DNA of 64,000 bases from Temnothorax longispinosus (taxonomy: Eukaryota; Arthropoda; Insecta; Hymenoptera; Formicidae), in NCBI RefSeq assembly GCF_030848805.1, contig NC_092366.1:1426001-1490000 (forward strand), written 5' to 3'. The notes under the pieces were generated by a model that was not told the DNA's origin, made no database searches, and saw only the letters and a program-made list of their open reading frames with translations. Position 1 is the stretch's first letter, and every line of letters begins with the position of its first letter. This document shows, one piece after another, positions 26,603 through 39,165 of the stretch. The translations under genes were made by a program, and so were the position numbers.

Positions 26603-29600
26603 TAAGACTCGTCGTAAACGCGGCTTGTCGCGCCGTTTTAGAACCGGCACTCCGCTTCCAGCTATTAGCAATATTAATTGGAAAATTGCGACGAAGAAAG
26701 CGCGCGTACGTATAGATACGCGTTCAGCGTCGAACGATAAGTGATTTCCACCGCGAGGCGCGATCGTCTGGAATATTAATACCACCTGGTTAAGGAGACG
26801 ATTTATCCCGGCGACGACGACGACGACATCAGCAACATACTTGCGCAGCCATAAGCGAGTTGAAGGGAAGTAATTTAGACGGAGTTAGCTCCCAGAGAGC
26901 TTTCGCGAGCTGTAAAGTTGGATATCCGTTGGACGTTTCCCGATAATTGTTTATCGTAAAAACGTTAACGGCACACCGAGGCTGCATAATACATCCACTC
27001 TTTACGGCATTATTTTACAAGCGGTTTTCGGAGGCGGCACTTTTCTCCTCGAGAAGCGGGCCGACAGGTATTACCGAACTTCCGGCCGCGCTTAATTGCG
27101 AGCGGCTTCACGAAATTAAAAACGAGCGTCACGGTGTATATCCGCATATTTCTTGAATTAAATGCGGCGTATACACATACACACACCATGCTCGAAACTT
27201 CTGCTCGCGAGTCATTAGCGCGTAATCGTATCGCAACGTAAAATATTGTAAAACTATTTCAAGCACAATTATAAAGATCCCTTTAAATCGCACGAAAATA
27301 CCTCGTATAAACCGCTAACTACCGCTTTTTCATAGACACCATTCCATGTATCTCTCACGTCGTTAATGAAAAGACAACTTGAAGAAAATGTAAAACTTTT
27401 CTTTAGTCTCCAATTATCTCGAAAGCATGGGCAAGTAGCATAAGTCTTTTCTATTCGACATTGCAGCAATACACGAAGCTAAATTATCTACATATTCGCG
27501 AAAGTGGCTTTGAGAATACGACGTTTGAAGGTTTTCTTTATATCAAGTTTCTTCGAAGATGTTACGGGCGTGGAGAGCTAAAAGTAGAAGGCTACAAAAC
27601 TGCCGAACTATTTTTTACCTCAGTAATGACACAAAGATCCCGAACGTGCCGCATGTTCGCGACATCAGGAATCCAACGGTAGGGCCCCTTGTTACGATTC
27701 CGATCACATTTTCCAGACATACGCGTCCCGCCATGCCGCCCTTCTTCCTATCGTCCGCCCTCTCTTACGAGACTTCGGCGATCCGATCGATCGACCGTCG
27801 TCGTCGACGTCGCCGGGCAGGCAAGACGGCGCGAAGAGGGCATCGCGTGTCTCTTAGCCCTCCCCGAAAAGGGCTTAATCCTAGGCATTCCGCGGGCGAG
27901 GACTCGACAGGTCAGAGTCAACCGGCTGGGGAGAGATAGCTGTGACGATAACAGAGAGTACGAAGGAGGAAGGATCCCGCCCGGACAGGACCAGTCCTCT
28001 TTCTCGAACTCGCCGGACCGGATGCTGTATCCCCGAGGTGATTCTCTTGGTCGGAGTGAACGGGGAGGGAACGGGGAAGAGGGAGGAGGAGAAAGAGCCC
28101 TCCGGAAAGCGAAGGAGGGAGAGAGCGAAGAAAAGACTCCTTAATTCGCGGTCGGGCCGACCCGGGGCCCCGATTCCCGAGAGATTCGTTTGCATCGCGG
28201 GAGTTGGTGGTATTTAAGCCCGAGCGGGCTGCGAGATCGCGGCCATGATACCCTCCTCTCGCCCTACCTACTTCTCGTCGAATGGCGAGAGAGCGAGAGA
28301 GAGAAAGAGAGAGAGCGTAGTGGAGTAACGCGAGACAGAAGCAAAAAGAGAGAAAGAAAGCCGGCGGGAAGATCCAGAGGATGAGGCGGCAGCTGAGGAG
28401 GAGGAGGATGAGGGAGGAGAGAAAGAGGGCCGATAGAACGGAGAGAGAGTTACAAACGAGAGCCCGTCAGCCAAGCGCGAATTAATTCAACGCACAGCTC
28501 TCCCTCCCTCCGTCTCCCTCCTACGACCTTCATCCACCCTGCTCCCTCGACCGACACCGCCGCCCTGTCGCTTTCCCCGTAACTCTGCCCTCGAAGATGC
28601 GAAGGGTACGGCGGAAGAAAGAGAGAAACAGAAAGAGAAAAAGAGAGAAAGAAAGAGAGATGTATAGTACAAGCGATGTGAGAAGCAGAAAGGGAAGGAG
28701 ATGGCGTAAAAAGGAAACACGCGGTGAGTCGCGGAGCAATACAGGTGAGATGCCAACGTCGGCCAGACACAAACAAAAGGAATTGCGACCGTGGCGGTGA
28801 CGATCCTCGGAAACGGCGTCGAAAGTGAGATCTCGCAGTCGCGTTATTCGAAAGGCGGGAACGATTCTCTCATCGTGTGCGCGGATGTTGCGCCGTCCGG
28901 GACCGCATGCGGGACAGTCCGGATACGTACATGCTGGCGATGTAAATAGTTATCGATGAAAGTGCACTCAATAAATGCACTTATCGCAATACTACTCAAA
29001 ATTTCATTTCTTATTTTATTCATTTCTTTGATATCTCGCGGCGCGCAATGAAATCTGTGATAGGTCAAAAAATTGGTGGCCAAAACTGTAGATATCTTCT
29101 CGAAAAATAAAGCAACGTATAGAAAAATCATTTAAAGTCGATTAATCGTCAGGGAATTACCATACTTTGTATATTAATTGTTAGACAATCTTCGATTCTC
29201 CGCGCAAAGTTAACAGCGTTTACAAATATCTTGATTGATACTTAAATGTATATAAAAAAAAATGTGTGACAAAATACATAATTTTTTTATTTTCAACTGG
29301 AAACTGGAACTTGGAGTCAAAATTTTTCTTCGCATTTTTCTTCATTATAGTTAACGACTGTCACGGCTTTGTAAAAAAACGGAGAGAGAGGGGGAGGCGA
29401 TATTCGCTCGACGATATAAAAAAAGTTTAAAATTTAGGGCCCTTCTCTCTCGCGAAAATCGAAATCGACCCGCGTTCGGCGTCGCGATGGCGCCCGTTCG
29501 GAAAAGGCATTGAATAAGAGAAACGATGTGCTAATCGGCTCGTTTACAGTCACGTGCACGCCCATCGTCCGGCGGTGACGTTCGATTTGCATCGGCCACT

Positions 29601-29922
29601 TAACGGGTGTACATAATACATCTGCACCCGTCGCGGCGCCCGTCGATTGCCCCGTCTCGTCCCCTTCACCCGCACCCTACTCACCCTCCACGAGCGAATC
29701 GGCCCGTCTCTGTTTCCCTCTCCCTCGTATGCTTTTTTCCTCCCCGTATTTCTCGCCCATCTCTAACTCCTTTCGCGCGCTCTCTATCCGTCATCCCGCC
29801 TTTTCTCCCCTTCAAGGCTGCCCGCCCTCCGTTCCCTGTTTCGTCTCTCTGTCTCTCTCTCTCTCTCTCTGGATAGCGCGCTCCCTCACTTGCGCCGACC
29901 CTCACACGAACCCTCCTCATTC
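26603..29922. other. Non-coding stretch with purine-rich blocks
   Basis: No gene is supported. Purine-rich blocks occupy 28040-28140, 28270-28450 and 28600-28720, each yielding overlapping Arg/Glu frames on plus and Ser/Leu frames on minus. The GC-rich region 27680-28260 is open in several frames at once. 28820-29450 is AT-rich with no recognisable feature. Confidence 0.55.

Positions 29923-30003
<81 letters not shown>
29923..30003 (+). repeat. (GA)n microsatellite, ~80 bp
   Basis: An almost pure GA dinucleotide array with a single C interruption near its 5' end (29933). It is followed immediately by a CpG-rich, GGC-repeat-containing block with an exon-like end at 30108. Confidence 0.9.
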
Positions 30004-30007
<4 letters not shown>

Positions 30008-31900
30008 TCCACCCTGCCGCGGCAACTCCGGGCGGCGGCGGCGGCGACGGGGGAGGAAAAGCGAGTCGCAGAGCCAAGGATGGGGGCGAGTATGGCGGAG
30101 GCCAGAGGGTAAGGGTGAGAGAGCCGGCAGCCCTACCTTAACAAGTAACAAGGGTGGAGAATTAATGAGAGAGGGCGCTCGGGCGGACACTTGTGGCTAC
30201 CGTCCGACCCTGGCTATCAAACCGACGCACCACCGAGCCACGAAAAACCCTCGAATTTAGCTCACCTTCTCCCGTCGACTTCTCTAGTGGTTGAGAAAAA
30301 AAAACGAGAGAAAAAACGTTCCGTTCTCAGCCTCGCGGCGAAATTTTCGGGGAACGATATAACGAATCGCCGACACGTGTACGCGCCGCTCGAGAGGAAG
30401 TTACGGGGAGGTTCCGCACGAGACCCAGGTTCTCGCTAGCTCGCTTCCGGAATTTTAAGGGGAATTGTTCGCCCGCACGTATTTTAAAAATTTTAGGAAG
30501 GTCGGTTCTCCGGCGCGCCCCGAAAAAGGCATATCGGAATGATATTGCAGCGAGTCGAATTATAACCGACAGATGTTCCTTGGACCATATCGATTATGAA
30601 AATATTATTGTAATCGGATATTTTTCCGTCTGTATGTGCAAAATGTGAAACTGCAGATGTAAATCCGCAATCCTTTTGATAACTCGCATTATATTTGATA
30701 TTATGCTAAATAACGGCATAATACATTACATATACAACTATTATACAATAATGATTTAGAATAATGCAACAAAACATTGTTCCTCATTAACAGGTTTAGA
30801 CAAAAATCAATTTCTCATGCGACAGATATTATAGTTATATACGAGTTTCTCCAAAAATATGTAAAAGAATGTCGCGCTCGTTCTTTCCAGATGAGAATCC
30901 CGCTGCTTCGCTGCACGGGGTTACGCCAACCGGCGAATAAGCTTACACGCACACGTCGGCGATGTCCGCCGTCAGCGACGTCGCGGCGCGTAACGTGAAT
31001 TTTAATTAAAGCAATTAAGCGTGTGTCCATAGCTAGTCGCATTAACCAAAACGCGCGAGCCGGCTCGCGCTAAAAAAACGCGACAGCGATGTGTCACACG
31101 AAAGGGTGGACATCTGGCCTATCTGCACCGTTCTCTCTCGGCCACCCTCCGTTCCCTTGTCCTGCTGCCGACCCCACGAGCACCCCCCACGCTAATTTCT
31201 ACTTACCCGCATAGTGGCGGCCGTGCCTTTATTTTAATTAACACTCAGTGGATTAGTCACCCCGGCGTGCCGGCTCGAAGCTGTTTTCGCGACCCTCCAA
31301 CTGGCGAATATCGAGGGTAAAATTGGAACATTTTTCACGTAAGCATGATTACTGATCATGCTTAGATTAATTGTAGTTTTTCAGTTACGAGTGATGTTGG
31401 CACGGTTATATTTATATTTAAAAATCTTCAATTTTACATAATTTTAATAGCTAATCCTTATAGAGGATTGCAAATCGTATTGATATCGGAAAGAATATTT
31501 AATTCTTTATTCAAGCGCGACAGATTGATATTGCAATCGATGATCTAAAATGATCTTCTTGTGCGACTGCAGAAAAAAAATAAGTATCTAATATGAGGAA
31601 TTTCCTGATTAAGATAAAATCATTATACATTCTAGTTAATAAGCGTCAGACATTCTCGAAGTGATATCTTTCCAACTGTCTACAACATATGAAAAAGCTT
31701 CTCATTTAATTGCGTCCCGAAGTAGAGAGATTGAAGACAAAGAAAAAAAATCGGAAACTGGAGGAAGCGCACGTTTCAGCGATGAGATGGGGGCGCAAAA
31801 CTGGATGCCGATGCGGGGAACGAACGACGAACATCGGTGGGCCCGAGAGCTCGCTCGTATCGTATCGTAAAAATCGAATGTTTCCACAGTGTAGGTGAGT
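30004..31900. other. Non-coding stretch
   Basis: No gene is supported. The first 100 bases are CpG-rich and contain an ATG at 30080 followed by a donor-like GTAAGG at 30109 (see findings). The remainder alternates CpG-rich (30200-30550, 30890-31330) and AT-rich (30560-30850, 31340-31650) segments. Confidence 0.5.
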
Positions 31901-32155
31901 GAGAAAGAGTGAGAGAAAGAGAGAGGAGGAGAGGGAGGAGAGAGGGAGGGAGGGAGGGAGAGAGAGAGAGTGAGAGAAGAAGAGAGAGAGAAAGGGAAAG
32001 GGAGCAGAGCGCGGCGGAGGCACCTTTACGTTCGTAGACGTGACTCCAACACCGGCTGCGGAAATATATGGGGCCGTAACGGTCGCCGCTGCCACGGGAA
32101 GCTCGAGCGGAGGAACTGAACGAGGAACTGAAGTAGCGGCTAGAAGAGGACGGAA

Positions 32156-32186
<31 letters not shown>

Positions 32187-32265
32187 TTGGGAGGATGGGA
32201 GTTCGGAACGAGGGAAACGAGAGCGTTGCGGAGAACGCGAAGCTGGCTCCTCTGGCAAAAGCTGG

Positions 32266-32302
<37 letters not shown>

Positions 32303-32318
32303 AAAAGAGAACGAGAAG

Positions 32319-32349
<31 letters not shown>

Positions 32350-32440
32350 CGAGAGTTATGGAAGCGTTAGAGGGATGGGAAAACCGCCCGCGATGTGTGT
32401 GTGTGAGAACGAGAGAGAAGGAAAAACAAGAGAGGGCTGG
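31901..32440 (+). repeat. Polypurine tract with (GA)n and (ACG)n arrays
   Basis: The plus strand is purine-dominated for about 540 bp. It includes GAGA arrays at 31910-32000, 32270-32300 and 32320-32345, plus an (ACG)n trinucleotide array at about 32158-32186. The arrays explain the long overlapping frames on both strands, including a 303-codon minus frame, none of which look like real protein. Confidence 0.8.
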
Positions 32441-33823
32441 AATGGAACGAAATGGAACGTGGATATACCCTCCGTCGCTGCCATCGCCGACGCCGACGCC
32501 GCCGACGCCTCGCTGCTTGTCCGTTGGCTCACGGGACCCTCCCGGCTGGCTCCGCGACGGCCCTCGCGACCCTGTTATTTGCATACGCTGACCTCCTTTA
32601 CCGATTTCCATGGCCAAACAGAAGCTTCCCGCGACACGGGGTTTTATTCCCGTCGACTGCTGCCGGCCTTCCTACTATCGCCAACTATATAGATCGACAC
32701 TTGGCTCTGGCGCGATACTGACTTGGAAACGACGTGAAAGTTCAAGACACGGGATCTTTGCGTGAAGAAATGCACGCACTCAGCAAAATTAAGATAGCGT
32801 GCTTCAGAGAGTTACAGCCAAATGCCATTAAGAATTGTAAAAAAATTATATCGAGTGTTCTAATAATTTCTTCATGTCACTAAAAATTTTAACAAATTCC
32901 ATTCGGGTATATTTAAGAAGAATCTACTAATGCTACTAGATTAATCTAATCTACGACAGAAATGTTAGTCGCATTGGTAATCCCTAAGTAAATCTATAAA
33001 ACAATAAAACAAAACCAAACTTTTAAAAACTATTTTCGATAATACGCCATAATAAAATTAAATAAATGTATGTAAGCAATAATAATATGTCTACGTTATA
33101 TATTAATATTCCTCTATCACATTATATTCGCTCATCAACGCTCCATTATTATAAAGTTCGCACTTTTATCGGGCCCCCGGGCTAATAATTTCGTCAGACC
33201 GCCGCGCCGCCAGCATCAGCAGCTTCCATTTATTTACGGGATGCGCGCGCGGCGGGGCAGAGGGGACGAATGGCGAAACGTTTTATATACGCGCGGTGGA
33301 GAGAGAAGTCTCGTTCAGAATCAGGCCGAGTCGCCGGTGCGCGCTCATTGTCCCGGGTATGAACAATGAGTTACCGGCGCCTTTATCGTCGCGGCGCCGC
33401 AAGACGCTCCGTAACGAGACGGCGCGATGGGAATACGAGATTGTCGCGTGCGTTTCTGCGTCCCGCGCGTCACCGCACACGTGCGGGACGCATACACGTA
33501 TACGCGCGCGCGCGCGCGCGCACACAGTGCAGTCAGCTTTTTGGCAGTCGCGCGATACCTCATATTCGCCTCGTCGCCCCTTTGTCGGCGCGGGGGAACG
33601 GGAAATCGTCGTAAGCTGAATACTTGCGACAATAAAGGATCCCGTACGCATGTATACGCGGTTAGGGACTCTATTGCCTGGCGTATTGCATACCCAATAC
33701 ATGCGAACCCCACGTGTACGCGCACGTACACACACGTGACGTTTTTGTAGGCCCTTCTCGTGCATTTCGTTGCGAATAAATTCTCTCGAAGTATAAATCA
33801 CGATAGGCAAAGGCGTTTCTTTA
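32441..33823. other. Non-coding stretch
   Basis: No gene is supported. 32750-33160 is AT-rich. 33480-33530 is an alternating purine-pyrimidine block with a central (CG)n run, a sequence type able to adopt Z-DNA. Several frames around 33283-33810 overlap on both strands and are read as chance. Confidence 0.5.
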
Positions 33824-34022
33824 GGCCCGATACACCCTATCGTCCACTCACGGTCCGATCAAATATTCTTTCATTGTTTATTCTTTCGAATCGATCGTTG
33901 CTGAAGCGAGACCGGACCAAAACTTGAGCGTTACCCATAGTGTGGATACGTATATTATAAATAATGAAAGAATATTTGATCGGACCGTGAGCGGACTATC
34001 AACGGACCGATAGTATCGGGCC
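33824..34022. mobile_element. MITE with long inverted repeats and TTA duplication
   Basis: The left end starts GGCCCGATAC and the right end is its complement, GTATCGGGCC. Both are flanked by TTA (33821-33823 and 34023-34025). Inner inverted arms of about 40 bp share CGGTCCGATCAAATATTC and fold around a loop of about 75 bp. The 199-bp element has no coding capacity. The TWA-type duplication suggests PIF/Harbinger. Confidence 0.75.
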
Positions 34023-34473
34023 TTATTAATGTGGAAAAATGTAAAATTTTGAAATCTCGATTTCACGTTTTATTTCGACCAGGAAGATCAACACGTTTTA
34101 ACTCGGAGTGGACTTCTTAACGAGAATTTGAAAAAACATTGTAATATATCAATTTTGCTCGAGAGATTTATATTAAGATCAAAGTTGTGCTTGTGAGAAA
34201 TTAACCGGAGACCATCATTAACTTCCTTATATCTATTTATTTCAATTATGGATTACGCGAATCGTTTTTCTCCGTTTTTTTGTTACAGTGTAGATCGGCA
34301 CGAGGGTGTCGCAATTAATATCTCATTCTGTCTCAATGCAACGCACGTCGATTGACGCCGCTGAATTAATTGATATTTGAAAGTTCGGTGAAAGTGTGTG
34401 TCCACTGTAAATCACGCATGCCGATCGCCATGCCGTTAAAGAGACATTTAAAAGCGCGGGCGTGCATAGTAAA

Positions 34474-34608
34474 GCCGGATTCCTACTAAGCGAGCGAGCG
34501 CAAATGAACGCGAATCAACAATTCGCTTCAATGAACGTGAACGATGTCGCCGCACTGTCGCTGTACGTTCATTCGTGTTTGTTCGCGCTCGCTTGGTCCG
34601 GATCCGGC
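34474..34608. mobile_element. Small inverted-repeat element
   Basis: Left GCCGGATTCCTACTAAGCGA matches the reverse complement of the right end (GCCGGATCCGGACCAAGCGA) with several mismatches. The arms continue through ATGAACG-containing sequence. No convincing target duplication is visible, so this is a degraded MITE or a chance-rich palindrome in CpG-dense DNA. Confidence 0.45.
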
Positions 34609-35945
34609 CAAACGATATCGAAAACGAGTTAATGATGACGTCGAAAAACAGACTGAGGCAAATCGCGGGATTCCTGTCATTCCTGACGGCATGTGCACGT
34701 TTTCCACGATTACGTTCATCGAGCTCACGCGCGCGAACGCGATCGGGCTTTCGGTTACGGCTCATTTCGTCGCGTTTAACGCAATGAAGCTCTCACGAGC
34801 GAGCGTCGATGTATCCGTCGCCTCGTGGAGAAGAGACTCCGGAGACACGGACGTCAGGACTCGTCCAGGACGTGTCCGGACATCGAACGGCTTGCTAATG
34901 CGGGCCCCGAGCGCGGCGCGGAAAATGAGCGTATGCATATGCGCCGCGGTGTACGCCGCCGCCGCGCGCCGCCGAGAAAATCGAGAGACGGCTCTCGCGG
35001 CGGAAGGTTTAACAGACACGTGGCTCGTACGTAAAAAAAAAAAAAATTATCGAAAGTGCAAAATTTACTGCCTCGACGTTACACGCGACGCAATGACGTA
35101 AAAGATGAAAATTAAGTATTTGCCGGTGCCGGCTGTGGCGAAATGGACGCAGTCTTCGGAGAATTGACTCTTACGGGAGGAACGCAGCACGCAAAGAACA
35201 CACGAAAATGTTTTCGAGAAAAGAAAGATACATACATAAAGAAAAAGACTCTTCCTCGCGAAATATGGAGACATTTCGACGGAAAAATATTTTATATTGC
35301 GTGATTTCTTGTTTAAGATCGCAGCTTTGAAAATCACATCTGAAGATGCGCTGCGATCTTTTAAGCGTAAGACTAATTATCTTAATATTTTAGATTGGGA
35401 GCAGTGAAATAGCGACAGTGAAAGTTCACGTGAGAATGAAGATATAATAACCGCGGCGCGAAATTTAATGTGACGCGAGAATAGTGCGAACCAATGCGAA
35501 CTCTATATAGAAAACCATAATAAGAAGATCTCAAAAGATGAGAAATAAGATTCACGATAACATTGCACGATGATCCAGCATCCAAAAAACCCAATTATGG
35601 AATTTTTCAGAAAAGGAGCAATATAACATTTTTAATATCGTCCACAAACGGACTTTACCAATTAACTCGTTATATTATTTTATTCACACATATATAATGC
35701 GATTTTAGTGGCACAATTGGCACAAAAATTCAACATTAACCTTAATTCAATATTAATGTTTCTTATTTATTTATAGCAACATACTAAGATCACGAATTCG
35801 CGCTATTTTAATTTTCTGCGAACGAAAGTAAATCCCACTTTTCGTCTCATCTAATTTGTCCCGCTGAGCAACAGAGCGTTTGTTAAACCGCAATGAGACG
35901 CACCGAATAAATAGATAATTATAATGCAAGGATAATTGTACTCAC
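34609..35945. other. Non-coding stretch
   Basis: No gene is supported. A CpG-rich part (34620-35030) is open in several frames. A short hairpin with 11-bp arms (AAGATCGCAGC and its complement) lies near 35318-35366. The rest is AT-rich. Confidence 0.5.
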
Positions 35946-36150
35946 CATCCTGCGCAGCAGCGTTTGTCCCTCCGCGTCAATGGCTGCACCCTCGATCTAG
36001 CCGTCCACTCGCCCACCGATCGATGGAGAAAAAACGCGGTTAATTACCGCTACGCGCACATCGATTAATAACGCGATACGTTCGCGCGCGGCACTTGACT
36101 CGGCACTACCGACGCGCATTCACGCACGTGCGCACATACACACGTTTACC
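35946..36150 (-). other. Candidate 5' exon of a minus-strand gene
   Basis: On the minus strand a consensus donor GTGAGT lies at 35945-35940, directly after an ATG whose G is base 35946 (context CAGGATGG). The upstream minus sequence to about 36150 is CpG-rich, with no in-frame coding of note, as expected for a 5' untranslated exon. If real, the gene would run toward lower coordinates, and the gene-poor 1-35940 region would be its first intron. Only the donor and ATG support this; the 5' limit is a guess. Confidence 0.2.
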
Positions 36151-38400
36151 TTCCAACGTGATAGAAAATACCGCGACACTTTTGCGCCGAGATGATTGAA
36201 TATCGGATTTGAGAGAACTTAAACCGCCGCCGTGTCATGCACACACATGTGTATACATATATCTTAGTATGTAACGATCAAACGACACACTCGCGACACT
36301 CTTAATGCACTTTACGCAAAAGGTAGATATACTCTTTATTTTACACACCCGCATTTTACACACACGCATTTTGGTACGTCGAGTATCGGTACCCTGTGCG
36401 ATCGTCACGGATCGCAGATCGCAGCCGTGAGACGCGCGGGTCGATTTACGACATTTACGTGATTAACGTTTGTTCGATGCTCCGCGCGACGCTGTCGAAA
36501 TGTAAGTGAGCGCGGACGTACGCGTATTTTTCACTAAAAGCGAACACGGTAGTCGCGCGGGTCAATGTCACGATGACTTTAATTGCCGCGACCGTTCTCG
36601 CTGGAACAATCGCACGCGATCAGCAGCGAGATATCAACAACTTGCACGCATTTATATAACGATCCTTTTCAGGGTTGAGAAAACAATGATAAAGAAGATA
36701 GAGTAAGAGAGTAGAGAGATGGATCGACGTAAAGAAATGTCTCTGCGTTATACGGTCACGTGTATATGTCGTAATTTACATATAGCACAGTAATATTATA
36801 TATTACACGTGATCTATGTTAAATCGAAATATATATAATATTAAAACTATATGTAATATAATATATAAAAAGTGGCAATTAATATCTTGTAGTCAGGTGA
36901 GTTTTTGTATTAGAAGATTAACATTTTCTAAGATTAAAGAGCAACGTTACTTTCTTCGTAATCGTAAATATCAAATATAAAATTCGTAGATATCAAATGT
37001 ATATAAAAATTATTTACTATGATTTTAAATCGTAGATTATCCCGGAACAAGTTTTGAGTGAATAAAATGACCGTTATACCGTTTATCGTCATACTACTGG
37101 TTAGATATTTACATCCTTATTTGTATTTAATGAGATTTTATTCTGTTTTATTTTCGACTTGAGAAACACATTCTTAAAAACATTACTTTCTTCTTCAATT
37201 AAATACTTAATAGAATCAGAGATTAGATCAAAAGGATCATAATTTTATTCGTTCTACGATTATATTCATACTTTAATTATATTATGCGCAGTAACGAATT
37301 TAAATTTATGCGCATTGACTTTATTTATGAAACAGGTTCGACGATATATAATATAAGTATTCAAAAAAGTTTAAAACATTTGATAAAATATTTTTCAGTA
37401 TGTTCTGAAACATACCGAATTATATATATTATAGGTATATGAAAGTTTCTATTATTTAAATCAATCTAAAAATAAAATCGAAAATAATATATGTTAAATA
37501 GAAAAATTAAGAAACAATTTTATAAATTTTTCAAGCTTATCGAGCAAGAAGTTAATTTGACCATATTTTAGCGTTGTAAATATTCTCCTTTTTAATTTAT
37601 ATAACAAGCTCATATTAAATAACTTGCATATAATCTATTTACTACTGCAGTCTTATTGCTGTTATATTTGCTACGGCAAAAGACACTTTCTAAAAAAAAC
37701 TATTGTGTGCTGTCATCTAACGATGCATTACTCGAATTTCGCTTGCGTGTACTCGATAATTTTAGCATACCTATTAGTGTTACATGTTTATCCAACGAAC
37801 TTGACATGTATCTTTATCTTTTGCATAAATCTTTTTACCGATATATAGTAATACCACTACATACATCGTTACGTTATCGACGGTACTTCATCGTACTTAT
37901 CGACGAAGACCGCGAACGCGACCATTTGAAATTATCGCGTTTGAGAAAATGACGTACTTATATATGGCATACATTATCAAGCAAGAATTCGTACTGAAAT
38001 TAATCTGGAAAATACGACATCTCTTCGCGCGAATCCTCAGATACGAATATCCTCTCGTTTTTTTCTAAATATTGCGCTTATGCGCGAGTAACCTACTGAG
38101 AAATTTATCACATATATTAATTGACAAAGTTGAATTACCGTCCGGTAACGGCACGAAATTGTCAAGTGCCAATCTCGCAAAAATCACGTAGGTACAAAAT
38201 ATTACCACGTATAATTGTAATAATATACGCGCGCCCTCATATATAACATAAAACATAAATATCTCGATCGTCCTATCAATTCATCTCTTCTCTTTCTTCC
38301 TCCTCTCTATCATTCTTTTCTCGAATCTTGAGAAGGGTCGCCATTAACGCGACAAGTCGACAAGTCGTGCGGATGAATAAACGCGACTTGAACGCGACTG
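36151..38400. other. Mostly AT-rich non-coding stretch
   Basis: 36151-36660 is mixed; 36760-38280 is strongly AT-rich. A 99-codon frame at 37651-37952 follows an acceptor-like CTACTGCAG and is listed separately. No other feature is visible. Confidence 0.5.
37651..37952 (+). other. Hypothetical terminal-exon-like ORF
   Basis: After an acceptor-like TTTACTACTGCAG at 37638-37650, one frame stays open for 99 codons in AT-rich DNA, where stops are frequent, and ends with TGA at 37952. The peptide has mixed composition, with a hydrophobic, aromatic-rich centre (YLYLLHKSFYRYIVIPLHTS) and a basic C-terminus. I do not recognise it. No upstream exon or polyadenylation signal was identified. It could be a decayed gene, a last exon, or chance. 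Confidence 0.18.
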
Positions 38401-39165
38401 CATGGATGACTCACCGTCGTCGCGCGTAGCCGGCCGTCACATTACAAGTCCGTGTCTTCCAAAATCGCGTGTCTTTTCGCGATGACGAAACCACCGCGCT
38501 CATCCTCCGGACGTTACTTAATTCGCGCTCGCAAAGCCGGCGAGCCGCCGCGAGCCGCGGGCCGCGACCGTCTCCCCGCACCCGAGGACTCCGAACCGAA
38601 CTCCGTGAACTCCGTCACTCCGACCGAGAAGAAGCTCCGATTCAAACAGCGCGATATTCACGGCGTCACGTGACCGCCGCGCCGGAGTCGCCGGACTGAA
38701 GTTGCGCGTTGCGCGCGCGTCGCTCCGGCGCGTTACGTCACGCTCCGAAAGCAAACAAGTTCACGCCGTACCGTAACCGCACGCACGGCGCGAGCTAACC
38801 TATCCCACGTATCCGCGACGTGCCGATGTCGATTTAAAGGAGGGACAGGGATTACAGTCCCCGCCGCGAACGCGACATGTCGGCAGGCGAGCTTAGCTGT
38901 CCGATTGAGAGACGTTGACCCGCGTCGAGAGTCGCCAGGATGTTCGTCGACCCGTCATCGCGCTTCGCACCACGAACTTGATATTCTATTTCGAGTCGTA
39001 CGCAATGCGTTAATCGTTTATTTATAAACGTGCCGCTTCTGCAACTGACGTTTACCGAGGTCCCACGCGCGCTCTCGCGTTATCGTAAAATGCGTTAAAG
39101 CTTCAACGTCCCTCTCTCTCTCTCCGTCGCACTGTTTTTTTTCCCCCCATTTTCGTGTACAAGTT
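38401..39165 (+). promoter_or_regulatory. CpG-rich promoter zone upstream of RTN4IP1-like gene
   Basis: CpG density rises sharply at 38400-38960, in contrast to the AT-rich DNA before it, and ends about 200 bp before the ATG at 39166. A pyrimidine run precedes the start (39111-39150). An ATG at 38481 opens a 64-codon frame (starts MTKPPRSSSGRYLIRARKAG) that ends at 38675. It has mixed composition and could be an upstream exon or reading frame, but I have no independent support. Confidence 0.5.

Noticed and set aside
31706..32617. 303-codon minus-strand frame
   Set aside because: Same artefact: it crosses (GA)n and (ACG)n arrays, and overlapping plus frames are equally open.
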